Source of the DNA: an uncultured Collinsella sp.
GTDB lineage: Bacteria > Actinomycetota > Coriobacteriia > Coriobacteriales > Coriobacteriaceae
DNA: 19,063 nucleotides
Reading direction: 5' to 3'
NCBI GenBank assembly: GCA_958438955.1
Contig: CAUBTS010000033.1
Coordinates: 1-19,063, forward strand
Part shown: in pieces, positions 6,171 through 13,891 of the stretch
Layout of the letters: the number at the start of each line of letters is the position of its first letter
Numbering within the stretch: position 1 is the stretch's first letter
Program-made: the position numbers and the translations under genes
Notes under the pieces: generated by a model
Seen by the model: the letters and a program-made list of their open reading frames with translations, nothing else
Databases searched by the model: none
Told to the model about the DNA's origin: nothing

Positions 6171-6620
6171 ATGCAGCTTCACGATCTTACTCCCGCGCCC
6201 GGTTCCACCAAGAACCGCAAGCGCGTCGGCCGTGGCAATTCTTCGGGTCACGGCACCACTTCTGGCCGCGGCCAGAAGGGCCAGGGTTCCCGCTCTGGCG
6301 GCACCAAGGGTGCCGGCTTCGAGGGTGGCCAGACTCCGCTGGCTATGCGCCTGCCCAAGCTTCCGGGCTTCCGCAACCCCCGTCGTATCGAGTACACCGC
6401 CGTTAACGTTGAGCGTCTCGAGCGCAAGTTCGAGGACGGCGCTGTGATCGACGGTGCCGCTCTTAAGGCCGCTCGCATCACCAAGAGCGAGTTCGAGCCC
6501 GTCAAGGTGCTCGGCAATGGTGAGCTCACCAAGAAGTTCACGGTCAAGGTCGACAAAGTCAGCGCTTCTGCGCAGGCCAAGATCGAGGCCGCCGGCGGAA
6601 AGGTCGAGCTGCCGTGCTAA
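6171..6620 (+). CDS. rplO: 50S ribosomal protein L15
   Basis: L15 is a late-assembly protein of the large subunit that reaches deep into 23S rRNA. The 149-residue product has the long basic, glycine-rich N-terminal extension (KRVGRGNSSGHGTTSGRGQKG, approximately residues 17-37) and the GGQTPLAMRLPKLPGF motif. The ribosome site, GAGGAG, is inside the end of rpmD. Its last 7 nt overlap the secY start, so secY translation is probably coupled to it. Confidence 0.97.
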   Translation: MQLHDLTPAPGSTKNRKRVGRGNSSGHGTTSGRGQKGQGSRSGGTKGAGFEGGQTPLAMRLPKLPGFRNPRRIEYTAVNVERLERKFEDGAVIDGAALKAARITKSEFEPVKVLGNGELTKKFTVKVDKVSASAQAKIEAAGGKVELPC

Positions 6621-7900
6621 ATGGTCTTAAGAATGCTTTCCGCATCAAAGAATTGCGCGAAAAGATTCTTTTTACCATAGCTATGCTCGTCGTGTACCGC
6701 ATTGGTGCGCACGTTCCTGTGCCCGGCATTCCCTTCCAGGGGATGCTGGGCCTTTTCTCGACCGATAACAATTCGGTCGCCGCAGGTGCTATGGCCCTCC
6801 TGAATCTTTTCTCTGGCGGCGCGTTGAGCTATGTGTCGGTGTTTTCGCTGGGCATCATGCCTTACATCACCAGCTCGATCATCCTCCAGATGCTCCAGGC
6901 CGTCGTGCCTTCCCTGCATGAGCTTGCCCGCGAGGGCGAGGTCGGTCAGACCAAGATTACGCAGTATTCGCGTTACCTCACCCTGGCTCTGGCAATCCTC
7001 AACTCCGTGGGTTACCTCTTCCTCTTTAAGAGCTTCGGCATTAGCTTCAACGGTGCCGGCGCTCCCGAGATCATCTTCGACCTCATGATCGTCGGTACGC
7101 TCACCGCAGGCGCCATGCTGATCATGTGGATCGGTGAGCTCATCACCCAGCGCGGTATCGGCAATGGCATGTCGCTGATCATCTTCGCGAACATCATGGC
7201 CGGTCTGCCGCAGGCTATCTTCTCCAGCACTGAGGGCAATGCCGGTGGCATCATCACCATGGTGATCATCTGCGCCATCATCCTGCTGGTTATCCCGCTG
7301 ATTGTTTTCCTTGAGCGCGGCCAGCGCCGCATCCCGGTCTCCTACGCCAAACGCGTCGTGGGCCGTCGCATGATGGGTGGCCAGACCACCTACCTGCCCA
7401 TCAAGGTCAACACCGCGGGTGTCGTGCCGATCATCTTCGCTTCGGCGTTGCTGTACTTCCCGGCTCAGATTGCCGTGTTCTTCCCCGGCATCGGCTGGAT
7501 TCAGGCAGTTGCCTCTGCGCTTTCGACCGGTTGGCTCAACTGGGTGCTTAATGTTGTTCTCATCGTGTTCTTCGCTTACTTCTACACCTCCATGGTGTTC
7601 AACCCCGATGACACGGCCGACAACCTTAAGAAGCAGGGCGGCTTTATTCCGGGCGTGCGTCCGGGTAGGGCTACCGCGGCCTACATCAAGAACGCGCTCA
7701 ACAAGATCACGCTTCCCAGCGCTGTCTTTTTGGCGCTCATCGCCATCGTGCCTTCGATCATCTTCTCCTTCACGGGTAACCATCTGATCCAGGCTTTTGG
7801 CGGCACGTCCATCCTCATCATGGTCGGCGTCGTGCTCGACACGGTCGATAAGCTCGAAGGCCAGATCAAGATGTATGATTACGATGGATTCTTTAAATAG
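6614..7900 (+). CDS. secY: Protein translocase subunit SecY
   Basis: SecY is the channel of the Sec translocon in the cytoplasmic membrane and exports or inserts most envelope proteins. The 428 residues and about ten hydrophobic segments match the family. The N-terminal RIKELREKILFTIAMLVVYR and the IPFQGM periplasmic region are visible, along with the conserved cytoplasmic loop ERGQRRIPVSYAKR. The only sensible start is GTG at 6614, inside the end of rplO; the nearby ATG at 6621 is out of frame and meets a stop at once. A purine-rich site (GGCGGAAAGG, 6595-6604) precedes it. The penicillin-binding protein in this window is a likely client. Confidence 0.97.
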   Translation: MLNGLKNAFRIKELREKILFTIAMLVVYRIGAHVPVPGIPFQGMLGLFSTDNNSVAAGAMALLNLFSGGALSYVSVFSLGIMPYITSSIILQMLQAVVPSLHELAREGEVGQTKITQYSRYLTLALAILNSVGYLFLFKSFGISFNGAGAPEIIFDLMIVGTLTAGAMLIMWIGELITQRGIGNGMSLIIFANIMAGLPQAIFSSTEGNAGGIITMVIICAIILLVIPLIVFLERGQRRIPVSYAKRVVGRRMMGGQTTYLPIKVNTAGVVPIIFASALLYFPAQIAVFFPGIGWIQAVASALSTGWLNWVLNVVLIVFFAYFYTSMVFNPDDTADNLKKQGGFIPGVRPGRATAAYIKNALNKITLPSAVFLALIAIVPSIIFSFTGNHLIQAFGGTSILIMVGVVLDTVDKLEGQIKMYDYDGFFK

Positions 7901-7918
7901 GCTAGAGGAGGATTGCTC

Positions 7919-8545
7919 ATGAACCTCGTATTGCTCGGAGCTCCGGGTGCCGGTAAGGGCACCGTCGCACAGGAGCTCGTCGCCGAGTTTGGCGTCGCTC
8001 ACATTTCCACGGGCGACCTGCTGCGTGCTGCCGTCAAGGGTGGCACCGAGCTTGGTATTCAGGCTAAAAAGTACATGGACGCTGGCGAGCTCGTTCCCGA
8101 CCAGCTCGTGATCGACCTTGTCAAGGAGCGCCTTGCCGCCGATGACGCCCAGCAGGGCTTCATCCTCGACGGCTTCCCGCGTAACACCGCCCAGGCCGTG
8201 ACGCTCGATTCCGAGCTCTCCGCCATGGGTCGCGAGATCGACTGTGCCCTTCTGGTCGATGTGGCCCCCGAGGTCATCATCGATCGTCTGTCTTCGCGTC
8301 GCACCTGCCGCGCCTGCGGTTACACTGGCACCGCTGCCGATGCCACCTGCCCCAAGTGCGCAGGCGAGATGTATCAGCGCGACGACGACAAGCCCGAGAC
8401 CATCAAGAACCGTCTCGACGTCTACGAGAAGTCCACGAGCCCGCTCGTCGACTACTATCGTGGCCAAGGTCTGCTCAAGTCGGTCAACGGTGACCAGGCT
8501 CGCGAGACCGTGTACGGGGATGTCAAAGAGGCTCTCGGTCTATGA
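7919..8545 (+). CDS. adk: Adenylate kinase, zinc-LID type
   Basis: Adenylate kinase interconverts ATP plus AMP and two ADP, keeping the adenylate pool balanced. The 208-residue protein has the P-loop GAPGAGKGT (7-15), DGFPR in the AMP-side region (84-88) and RDDDKPETIKNRL (154-166). The LID carries four cysteines, C130, C133, C144 and C147, spaced as in zinc-binding Gram-positive enzymes. I chose ATG at 7919 rather than the in-frame TTG at 7913, because GAGGAGG (7905-7911) is 7 nt from the ATG but only 1 nt from the TTG. Its stop overlaps the map start (ATGA), so the two are coupled. Confidence 0.97.
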   Translation: MNLVLLGAPGAGKGTVAQELVAEFGVAHISTGDLLRAAVKGGTELGIQAKKYMDAGELVPDQLVIDLVKERLAADDAQQGFILDGFPRNTAQAVTLDSELSAMGREIDCALLVDVAPEVIIDRLSSRRTCRACGYTGTAADATCPKCAGEMYQRDDDKPETIKNRLDVYEKSTSPLVDYYRGQGLLKSVNGDQARETVYGDVKEALGL

Positions 8546-9330
8546 TCAAGATTAAGTCTGCAACGCAAATCGAGCAGATGAAGAAGGCAGGAGCGCTATC
8601 TAAGATGGCGCTCCGCCACGTTGGAGCCATGGTGCGCCCCGGCGTTTCGACTTTTGAGCTCGATCAGCTCGCGGAGCAGATTATCCGCATGCATGGTGGC
8701 ACCCCGGCCTTTAAGGGTTACGGCGGGTTCCCGGGGACCATTTGCGCATCGATCAACGATGCCGTGGTCCACGGTATTCCCAACCCCGACATGATCCTGC
8801 GCGATGGCGATATCATCTCCATCGATACGGGAGCCGTTGTCGACGGTTGGGTCGGCGATAACGCTTGGACGTTTTTCGTCGGCACCCCCACGCCCGAAGC
8901 CAAGGCTTTGTGCGAGATCACGCGCGATTGCCTTAAGGCTGCCATCGAGCAGGCTGTTCCCGGTAACCATATCGGGGACGTCGGTTATGCCGTTCAGTCC
9001 CTCGCCGAGTCTCACGGTTACGGCGTGCTTCGTGATTATGTGGGCCATGGCATTGGCCGCGTGATGCACGAGGACCCCAACGTTCCTAACTATGGAAAGA
9101 AGGGGAGGGGCGTTCGCCTCCAGGCCGGCATGGTCATTGCCATCGAGCCGATGGTTACGATGGGTTCCAACCATGTGAGCACGGGCTCCGACGGTTGGAT
9201 CGTCACGACCAACGACCACCTGCCCGCTGCGCACTACGAGAACACCGTCGCCATTACCAATGACGGTCCTGTGATTCTCACCACGGATGCCCAAGGTGCT
9301 TGGTGTTCGCTCCAAGGCGGAGAAATGTAA
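8542..9330 (+). CDS. map: Type I methionine aminopeptidase
   Basis: This enzyme removes the initiator methionine from nascent proteins after deformylation, acting at the ribosome exit. The 262-residue product has all five metal ligands of the family: D95, D106, H169, E202 and E233, plus the substrate-side H77 in HGIP. A short C-terminal tail with a cysteine extends past the catalytic core. The start overlaps adk by four bases. Between map and infA is an AT-rich 104-nt gap with a possible promoter. I see nothing odd in its active site. Confidence 0.96.
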   Translation: MIKIKSATQIEQMKKAGALSKMALRHVGAMVRPGVSTFELDQLAEQIIRMHGGTPAFKGYGGFPGTICASINDAVVHGIPNPDMILRDGDIISIDTGAVVDGWVGDNAWTFFVGTPTPEAKALCEITRDCLKAAIEQAVPGNHIGDVGYAVQSLAESHGYGVLRDYVGHGIGRVMHEDPNVPNYGKKGRGVRLQAGMVIAIEPMVTMGSNHVSTGSDGWIVTTNDHLPAAHYENTVAITNDGPVILTTDAQGAWCSLQGGEM

Positions 9331-9366
9331 CAAGTTCCACTTAGTTGTGGAGCCATTACGAAGTTA

Positions 9367-9395
9367 TTACGATGCGTGCATACGTGTTGTAGAAT
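9367..9395 (+). promoter_or_regulatory. Possible internal promoter before infA
   Basis: TAGAAT at 9390-9395 matches the -10 consensus at 5 of 6 positions and lies 17 bp after TTACGA (9367-9372), a weak -35 with 3 of 6 matches. The 104-nt map-infA gap is more AT-rich than its neighbours. An internal promoter would let infA to rplQ be expressed apart from the front half. The evidence is motif spacing only. Confidence 0.4.
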
Positions 9396-9434
9396 ACTCA
9401 ATCGCTGTCGTTTTCTAGAGAAAGATGATTGCTT

Positions 9435-9653
9435 GTGAAGAAGGAAGACGCAATTGAGCTCGAGGGTACGGTAAAGGAACCGCTGCCCAATGCCATGTTT
9501 AAGGTCGAGCTCGAGAACGGTCATTCGGTTCTGTGCAACATTTCTGGCAAGATCCGAATGAATTACATCCGCATTCTCCCCGGTGACAGGGTTGTCGTGG
9601 AGCTTTCCCCGTATGACCTGACCCGCGGCCGCATCACCTATCGCTATAAATAG
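9435..9653 (+). CDS. infA: Translation initiation factor IF-1
   Basis: IF-1 occupies the ribosomal A site during initiation and modulates IF-2 and IF-3. Starting at GTG 9435 gives 72 residues, the standard length, beginning MKKEDAIELEGTV. The OB-fold core shows LPNAMFKVELENGH, IRMNYIRILPGD and the C-terminal YDLTRGRITYRYK. An in-frame TTG at 9429 would add two residues, but the weak ribosome site AGAAAG (9419-9424) spaces better to the GTG. A 150-nt structured gap follows before rpmJ. Confidence 0.95.
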   Translation: MKKEDAIELEGTVKEPLPNAMFKVELENGHSVLCNISGKIRMNYIRILPGDRVVVELSPYDLTRGRITYRYK

Positions 9654-9678
9654 CGGCACGCATACACGCACTCCATTT

Positions 9679-9754
9679 CCGGCTGCAGGCTTAGCTCAAC
9701 CTACGGTCGGATTGTGTGTGAAGACCAGCCATAGTTTTAAACGCCTGCGGCTGG
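9679..9754 (+). promoter_or_regulatory. infA-rpmJ spacer with competing RNA stems
   Basis: CCGGCTGCAGGC (9679-9690) can pair with GCCTGCGGCTGG (9743-9754) over 12 bp, two of them G-T. The 3' arm can alternatively pair locally, GGCTGG (9749-9754) with CCAGCC (9725-9730), and GGTC (9705-9708) can pair with GACC (9723-9726). The folds are mutually exclusive. The rpmJ ribosome site (AAAGGAAG, 9792-9799) lies about 40 nt downstream. A switch or attenuator is possible, but no T-tract is visible in this stretch. Confidence 0.45.
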
Positions 9755-9803
9755 GCGAGTAGATAGTAGGGAAGTAGTTTGAGCGCTACCGAAAGGAAGA
9801 ACG

Positions 9804-9917
9804 ATGAAGGTACGTCCTTCGGTCAAGAAGATGTGCGATAAGTGCAAAATCATTAGGCGCCATGGCAAGGTCCTCGTCATTTGCGAGAACCCCCGTCATA
9901 AGCAGCGTCAGGGTTAA
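9804..9917 (+). CDS. rpmJ: 50S ribosomal protein L36, zinc-binding form
   Basis: L36 is one of the smallest ribosomal proteins and supports the tip of 23S rRNA near the factor-binding region. The 37 residues begin MKVRPSVKKMCDKCK and end KQRQG. The zinc ligands are intact: C11, C14, C27 and H32. AAAGGAAG at 9792-9799 supports the ATG. rpsM starts 14 nt after its stop. The gene is easy to miss by length, but its position and motif are unmistakable. Confidence 0.97.
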   Translation: MKVRPSVKKMCDKCKIIRRHGKVLVICENPRHKQRQG

Positions 9918-9931
9918 GAGAGGAGACTACG

Positions 9932-10306
9932 TTGGCCCGTATTAATGGTGTCGACCTCCCGCGTGAGAAGCGCGTTGAGATCGGTCTGACCTACATTTAC
10001 GGCATCGGCCGCACCACTGCGACGAAGATCTGCGTCGAGTGCAACGTTAACGTGGATACGCGCGTTAAGGACCTCACCGAGGATGAGGTTAACGCCATCC
10101 GCGATTATATTGATAAGAACCAGATCATGGTTGAGGGCGACCTCCGCCGTGAGCGCAACCAGAACGTCAAGCGCCTTATGGACATCGGCTGCAACCGCGG
10201 CCTTCGTCACCGCAAGGGCCTCCCGGTCCGCGGCCAGCGCACCCACACTAACGCTCGTACCCGCAAGGGCCCGAAGCGTCAGATCGGTGCTAAGAAGAAG
10301 AAATAA
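9932..10306 (+). CDS. rpsM: 30S ribosomal protein S13
   Basis: S13 sits at the top of the 30S head and bridges to L5 and the P-site tRNA. The 124-residue protein has the TYIYGIGRTTA motif, then NRGLRHRKGLPVRGQRTHTN near the end and a basic tail. The start codon is TTG, chosen because AGAGAGGAG lies 9-15 nt before it and because MARINGVDLP is the canonical N-terminus. No ATG exists near that position. Confidence 0.97.
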   Translation: MARINGVDLPREKRVEIGLTYIYGIGRTTATKICVECNVNVDTRVKDLTEDEVNAIRDYIDKNQIMVEGDLRRERNQNVKRLMDIGCNRGLRHRKGLPVRGQRTHTNARTRKGPKRQIGAKKKK

Positions 10307-10320
10307 GGAGCGCTAGATAG

Positions 10321-10725
10321 ATGGCTACTGCTAAGAAGAACGTTCGCGCTGCCCGTCTGAAGCGCGCGGACCGTAAGAACATTTCCGTGGGCCAGGCTCA
10401 CATTCGTTCTACGTTCAACAACACGATCGTTTCGATCACCGATCCCCAGGGCAACGTCATTTCCTGGAAGTCGGCTGGCCAGGTGGGCTTCAAGGGCTCC
10501 CGTAAGTCCACGCCGTTCGCTGCCCAGATGGCTGCCGAGGCTGCTGCCAAGCAGGCCATGGAGCACGGTATGAAGAAGGTTTCCGTCTTCGTCAAGGGCC
10601 CCGGTTCCGGTCGTGAGACCGCCATCCGCTCCCTCCAGGCTGCTGGCCTCGAGGTCTCGAGCATCCAGGACAAGACCCCCATTCCGCACAACGGCTGCCG
10701 CCCCAAGAAGCGTCGCCGCGTGTAA
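10321..10725 (+). CDS. rpsK: 30S ribosomal protein S11
   Basis: S11 lines the 30S platform and interacts with S18, S21 and the region near the mRNA E site. The 134-residue protein has the ATFNNT-like core (here HIRSTFNNTIVSITDPQGN), KSTPFAAQMAAEAAAKQAMEHG and the VKGPGSGRETAIRSLQAAGL motif, with the basic RPKKRRRV end. AAGGAGCG at 10306-10313 is its ribosome site. Gaps of 14 and 19 nt fit a single operon. Confidence 0.97.
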   Translation: MATAKKNVRAARLKRADRKNISVGQAHIRSTFNNTIVSITDPQGNVISWKSAGQVGFKGSRKSTPFAAQMAAEAAAKQAMEHGMKKVSVFVKGPGSGRETAIRSLQAAGLEVSSIQDKTPIPHNGCRPKKRRRV

Positions 10726-10744
10726 CTGAAAGGATCGTATCAAT

Positions 10745-11341
10745 ATGGCAATCGACAGGACTCCTGTTCTTAAGCGCTGCCGTCAGCTCGGGATCGATCC
10801 CGCTGAGCTCGGTTACAGCAGCAAGAAGGAATCTATCCGTCAGCCCAAGCGCCGTCGCAAGGAATCTGAGTACGGCATGCAGCTGCGCGAGAAGCAGAAG
10901 GTCAAGTTCATCTATGGCGTTCTGGAGAAGCAGTTCCACGGCTACTTCAACAAGGCCCGTAAGATGAACGGCGTCACCGGTGAGAACCTCATGATCATTC
11001 TTGAGTCTCGCCTCGACAACGTCGTCTTCCGTCTTGGCTTCGCCCGCACCCGCAAAGAGGCTCGTCAGTCCGTCCGTCACGGTCACTTCACCGTGAACGG
11101 CAAGCGCGTGGACATCCCGTCCTACCGCGTCAAGGCCGGCGACGTCGTCGCTGTCGGCGAGAAGTTCCGTGACCTCCTCCCCATCAAGGAGGCCCTGATT
11201 TCCTCCGAGCGCTTTGAGGTCCCTGGCTGGCTCGAGGTCGATATCGAGAAGCTGTCTGGTAACGTGCTCGCTCTGCCGACGCGTGAGCAGATCAGCGGTG
11301 ATATCAACGAGCAGCTCATCGTCGAGCTCTACTCTAAGTAG
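10745..11341 (+). CDS. rpsD: 30S ribosomal protein S4, zinc-free form
   Basis: S4 is a primary 16S rRNA binder that starts 30S assembly at the five-way junction and helps mRNA unwinding. It has 198 residues. The S4 RNA-binding domain is visible as LDNVVFRLGFARTRKEARQ and VRHGHFTVNGKRV. The N-terminal zinc ribbon seen in many S4 proteins is missing: only a single cysteine (C12) remains in TPVLKRCRQLG. AAAGGATCG at about 10729 is the ribosome site. S14 and L36 in the same operon keep their zinc sites. Confidence 0.96.
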   Translation: MAIDRTPVLKRCRQLGIDPAELGYSSKKESIRQPKRRRKESEYGMQLREKQKVKFIYGVLEKQFHGYFNKARKMNGVTGENLMIILESRLDNVVFRLGFARTRKEARQSVRHGHFTVNGKRVDIPSYRVKAGDVVAVGEKFRDLLPIKEALISSERFEVPGWLEVDIEKLSGNVLALPTREQISGDINEQLIVELYSK

Positions 11342-11373
11342 TCCATCCGGGCTGCTGAGGCTGGAGGTAATAC

Positions 11374-12315
11374 ATGTCAGAATTCATTAGGCCTCAGGTT
11401 CAGGTCGAAGAGATCAACGAGACGTCTGCTCGTGTCTCCGTCGAGCCGCTCGAGCGTGGCTACGGCGATACGCTGGGTAACTCCCTTCGTCGCGTTCTTC
11501 TGTCCTCGCTCGAGGGTGCCGCCGTCGAGGCTATTCAGATCGATGGCGCGCAGCACGAGTTCATGACCATCCCTAACATGGTCGAGGATGTCACCGACAT
11601 CGTCCTGAATGTCAAGGGTCTTGTCTTCAGGGCTCTCGGCACGACCGACGAGGCGACCGCCACCATTTCGGTTGACGGCCCCTGCGAGGTCACCGGTGCG
11701 GACTTCTTTATTCCGTCCGAGTTTGAGCTGGTCAACCCCGAGCAGCACATCGCTACGCTCACCGAGGGTGGCCATCTCACCATGAGCATGCGCATCGGCT
11801 ATGGCCGCGGCTATGTTTCTGGCGAGGCCAACAAACGCGACAACGATCCCATCGGTGTGATCCACGTCGACTCGCTGTACTCGCCGGTTTCCCGTTGCGC
11901 CAAGCTCGTTGAGGCTTGCCGTGTCGGTCAGCACACCGACTACGACCGCCTTGTCCTCGAGATCGAGACCAACGGCTCCATCGCCCCGCGCGACGCCGTG
12001 GTCCAGGCTGCCAATATCATTAACCAGCATATGGCTGCCTTTATGAACCTTGCCGAGACCCCCGAGGTCGAGGAGGAGGCTTCGATCTTCGCTCCCGAGG
12101 TCACCAACGACAACGCTGAGCTGGACAAGCAGATCGAGGATCTGGACCTTTCCGTCCGTTCTTACAACTGCCTTAAGCGCGCCAGCATTCACTCGGTCCG
12201 TCAGCTCGTTGAGTTCTCGGAGAACGATCTGCTCAACATCCGTAACTTCGGTGTTAAGTCGATCGAGGAAGTGAAGGACAAGCTTGAGTCCATGGGCCTG
12301 AGCCTGAAGGCTTAA
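11374..12315 (+). CDS. rpoA: RNA polymerase alpha subunit
   Basis: Alpha forms the dimer on which RNA polymerase assembles and contacts promoter UP-elements and activators. The 313 residues fit the family. The N-terminal domain begins with the EPLERGYGDTLGNSLRR signature (residues 24-40) and continues through the VKGLVFRALG region to about 230. After an acidic linker, the C-terminal domain at about 246-313 has SVRSYNCLKRASIHSVRQLV and the GVKSIEEVKDKLESMGL helix. GGAGGTAA at 11361-11368 supports the ATG. rplQ follows after 30 nt. Confidence 0.97.
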   Translation: MSEFIRPQVQVEEINETSARVSVEPLERGYGDTLGNSLRRVLLSSLEGAAVEAIQIDGAQHEFMTIPNMVEDVTDIVLNVKGLVFRALGTTDEATATISVDGPCEVTGADFFIPSEFELVNPEQHIATLTEGGHLTMSMRIGYGRGYVSGEANKRDNDPIGVIHVDSLYSPVSRCAKLVEACRVGQHTDYDRLVLEIETNGSIAPRDAVVQAANIINQHMAAFMNLAETPEVEEEASIFAPEVTNDNAELDKQIEDLDLSVRSYNCLKRASIHSVRQLVEFSENDLLNIRNFGVKSIEEVKDKLESMGLSLKA

Positions 12316-12345
12316 TGCTTCGCATATTTGAGGAGAAACTAGACC

Positions 12346-12813
12346 ATGCGTCATAACGTTAAGAAGGGCCTGAAGCTCGGCACCGATGCGAGCCACACCA
12401 AGGCCATGAAGAAGAGCCTTGCTAAGGCCCTCTTCGAGAACGACCGCATCAAGACCACCGAGACCCGCGCTAAGGCGCTGCGTTCGGTCGTCGATCCGAT
12501 CATCACCTGGGCCAAGAAGGGCGACCTGCACTCTCGTCGTCTGGCTATCGCCAAGCTCGGCGATAAGCAGCTCGTTGCCGAGATCTTCGACAAGGCTGCT
12601 CAGGGCATGTGGCAGGACCGCAACGGCGGTTACACCCGCATCATGAAGCTCGGTAACCGCAAGGGCGACAACGCTCCCATCGTTATCATGGAGCTCGTCA
12701 CCGAGCCTTGCACGCCTAAGGCTAAGAAGGCTGCTCCGGCCCCCAAGAAGGCCGCTGCTCCCAAGAAGGTCGAGGCTGCCGAGGAGGCTCCTGCTGAGGA
12801 GACCGCTGAGTAG
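12346..12813 (+). CDS. rplQ: 50S ribosomal protein L17 with charged Ala/Lys/Glu tail
   Basis: L17 sits at the exit-tunnel side of the 50S subunit. The 155-residue product has the family core (MRHNVKKGLKLGTDASHTKAM to about residue 123). It then carries an extra low-complexity tail of alternating AAPAPKK, AAAPKKVEAA and EEAPAEE units, basic first and acidic at the end. Such tails occur in actinobacterial L17 proteins. The tail adds about 30 residues with no assigned role. GAGGAG at 12329-12334 is the ribosome site. A strong terminator follows 26 nt downstream. Confidence 0.96.
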   Translation: MRHNVKKGLKLGTDASHTKAMKKSLAKALFENDRIKTTETRAKALRSVVDPIITWAKKGDLHSRRLAIAKLGDKQLVAEIFDKAAQGMWQDRNGGYTRIMKLGNRKGDNAPIVIMELVTEPCTPKAKKAAPAPKKAAAPKKVEAAEEAPAEETAE

Positions 12814-12839
12814 ACAATCCGTCTGCATAGGCTATATTC

Positions 12840-12870
12840 GAGGGGTACGTTCGCGTACCCCTCTTTTTTT
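12840..12870 (+). terminator. Intrinsic terminator ending the ribosomal operon
   Basis: GAGGGGTACG (12840-12849) and CGTACCCCTC (12854-12863) form a perfect 10-bp stem with a TTCG tetraloop (12850-12853), followed directly by seven T at 12864-12870. This is an optimal rho-independent terminator. It closes the rplE-rplQ transcript and separates it from truA. Confidence 0.96.
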
Positions 12871-12905
12871 GTCGAAATGCCATTGCCTGTTTGTTGGGAG
12901 CGTCC

Positions 12906-13730
12906 ATGACCGCGCCGTCTGATTTCAATTCGATTCCTGAGCTCGATGCCACGCTCGTTTTCCGCGTGGCCTACGATGGCTCGTCCTACAGCGGCTTTGC
13001 CGAGCAGCCCGGTCAGACGACGGTTGCGGGCGAGTTGCGCCGCGCTATCGAGACGCTCCTGCGCCGCCCGATCGACCTGACGTGTGCGGGGCGTACCGAT
13101 GCCGGCGTGCATGCCGTGGCTCAGTACATCAGCGTTCCCGTAACGGACGCTGAGCTCGCGTGTACGCGCCGTAGGTGGCTGAGGGCTATGGATGCCCTCC
13201 TGCCCAAAGATATCGCCATAAACGAGGTCTACAAGGCCCGTAAAGGCTTTTCTGCACGCTTTGATGCGCGTTCCCGTACGTATACGTATCGTATTGCCGA
13301 TCGCGACGCGCGCCCTGTGCTTTCGCGCGGTGCGGTGTGGTGGCATCGCTACTCATTGGATGTTGAGGCGATGTCTGCGGCCTGTCCCGCGCTGCTGGGC
13401 GAGCAGGACTTCAAGAGCTTTTGCAAGGTGGCGTCTGCTGTGGGCAAGCCCACGCACCGCTGCGTGATGCGTGCCGAGTTTGGCCATGAGGTTGCGTTTG
13501 GCGAGGACATCCTGACGTTTACCATCGAGGGCAATGCGTTTCTGCATTCGATGGTCCGCACGATCGTGGGCACGCTTGTCGAGATTGGCATGCATCGCCG
13601 TGAACCCGAGTGGATGCGCGAGGTCATCGATGCTTGCGACCGTACCGCTGCGGGCCCCACGGCTCCTGCCTGCGGCCTTACGTTTATGGGCGTGGATTAC
13701 GATCCCGCCGAGCTTGTCGTGCTCGACTAG
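12906..13730 (+). CDS. truA: tRNA pseudouridine(38-40) synthase TruA
   Basis: TruA converts uridines 38, 39 and 40 of the anticodon stem-loop into pseudouridine. The protein from ATG 12906 has 274 residues. The catalytic aspartate D65 lies in the canonical AGRTDAGVHA (61-70). YDGSSYSGF (23-31) and MVRTIVGTLVEIG (206-218) are also typical. I use ATG 12906 with GGGAG (12896-12900) five bases upstream; an in-frame TTG at 12891 would add five residues without a better ribosome site. truA often stands downstream of rplQ in Gram-positive bacteria, although here a terminator lies between them. Confidence 0.94.
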   Translation: MTAPSDFNSIPELDATLVFRVAYDGSSYSGFAEQPGQTTVAGELRRAIETLLRRPIDLTCAGRTDAGVHAVAQYISVPVTDAELACTRRRWLRAMDALLPKDIAINEVYKARKGFSARFDARSRTYTYRIADRDARPVLSRGAVWWHRYSLDVEAMSAACPALLGEQDFKSFCKVASAVGKPTHRCVMRAEFGHEVAFGEDILTFTIEGNAFLHSMVRTIVGTLVEIGMHRREPEWMREVIDACDRTAAGPTAPACGLTFMGVDYDPAELVVLD

Positions 13731-13848
13731 GGGAGGGCTCGACGCGTCGTGCGTCGACACCCGTCATCTGTGGGCTGCGCGTGTGCAACATCTGTTCTTG
13801 GCGTGCAATACAACCGGTGTCTCATTGCTTTTATTGCCGGGGTGTACC

Positions 13849-13890
13849 ATGAACCACGGTTTGGTTCATTGCTGTCGAGAGGACGGATAA
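13849..13890 (+). other. 13-codon leader ORF overlapping an inverted repeat upstream of the glycosyltransferase
   Basis: A perfect inverted repeat ATGAACCA-CGGTT-TGGTTCAT covers 13849-13869. The same bases open a reading frame of 13 codons (MNHGLVHCCREDG) that ends one base before the TTG start at 13892. GGGGTG at 13839-13843 could be its weak ribosome site. It might be a leader peptide, a hairpin, an operator, or chance. The gap 13731-13891 also holds a TCGACGC/GCGTCGA hairpin (13739-13757) with no T-tract. Confidence 0.3.
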
Positions 13891-13891
13891 C

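Noticed and set aside
6617..8467. 616-codon minus-strand frame opposite secY and adk
   Set aside because: Antisense to two conserved genes; Asp/His-rich composition reflects reverse-complemented codon bias.
11377..12828. 483-codon minus-strand frame opposite rpoA and rplQ
   Set aside because: Antisense shadow spanning two genes, with no domain signature.
13739..13757. Terminator after truA (TCGACGC/GCGTCGA stem)
   Set aside because: There is no T-tract after the 7-bp stem, so it is not supported as an intrinsic terminator.
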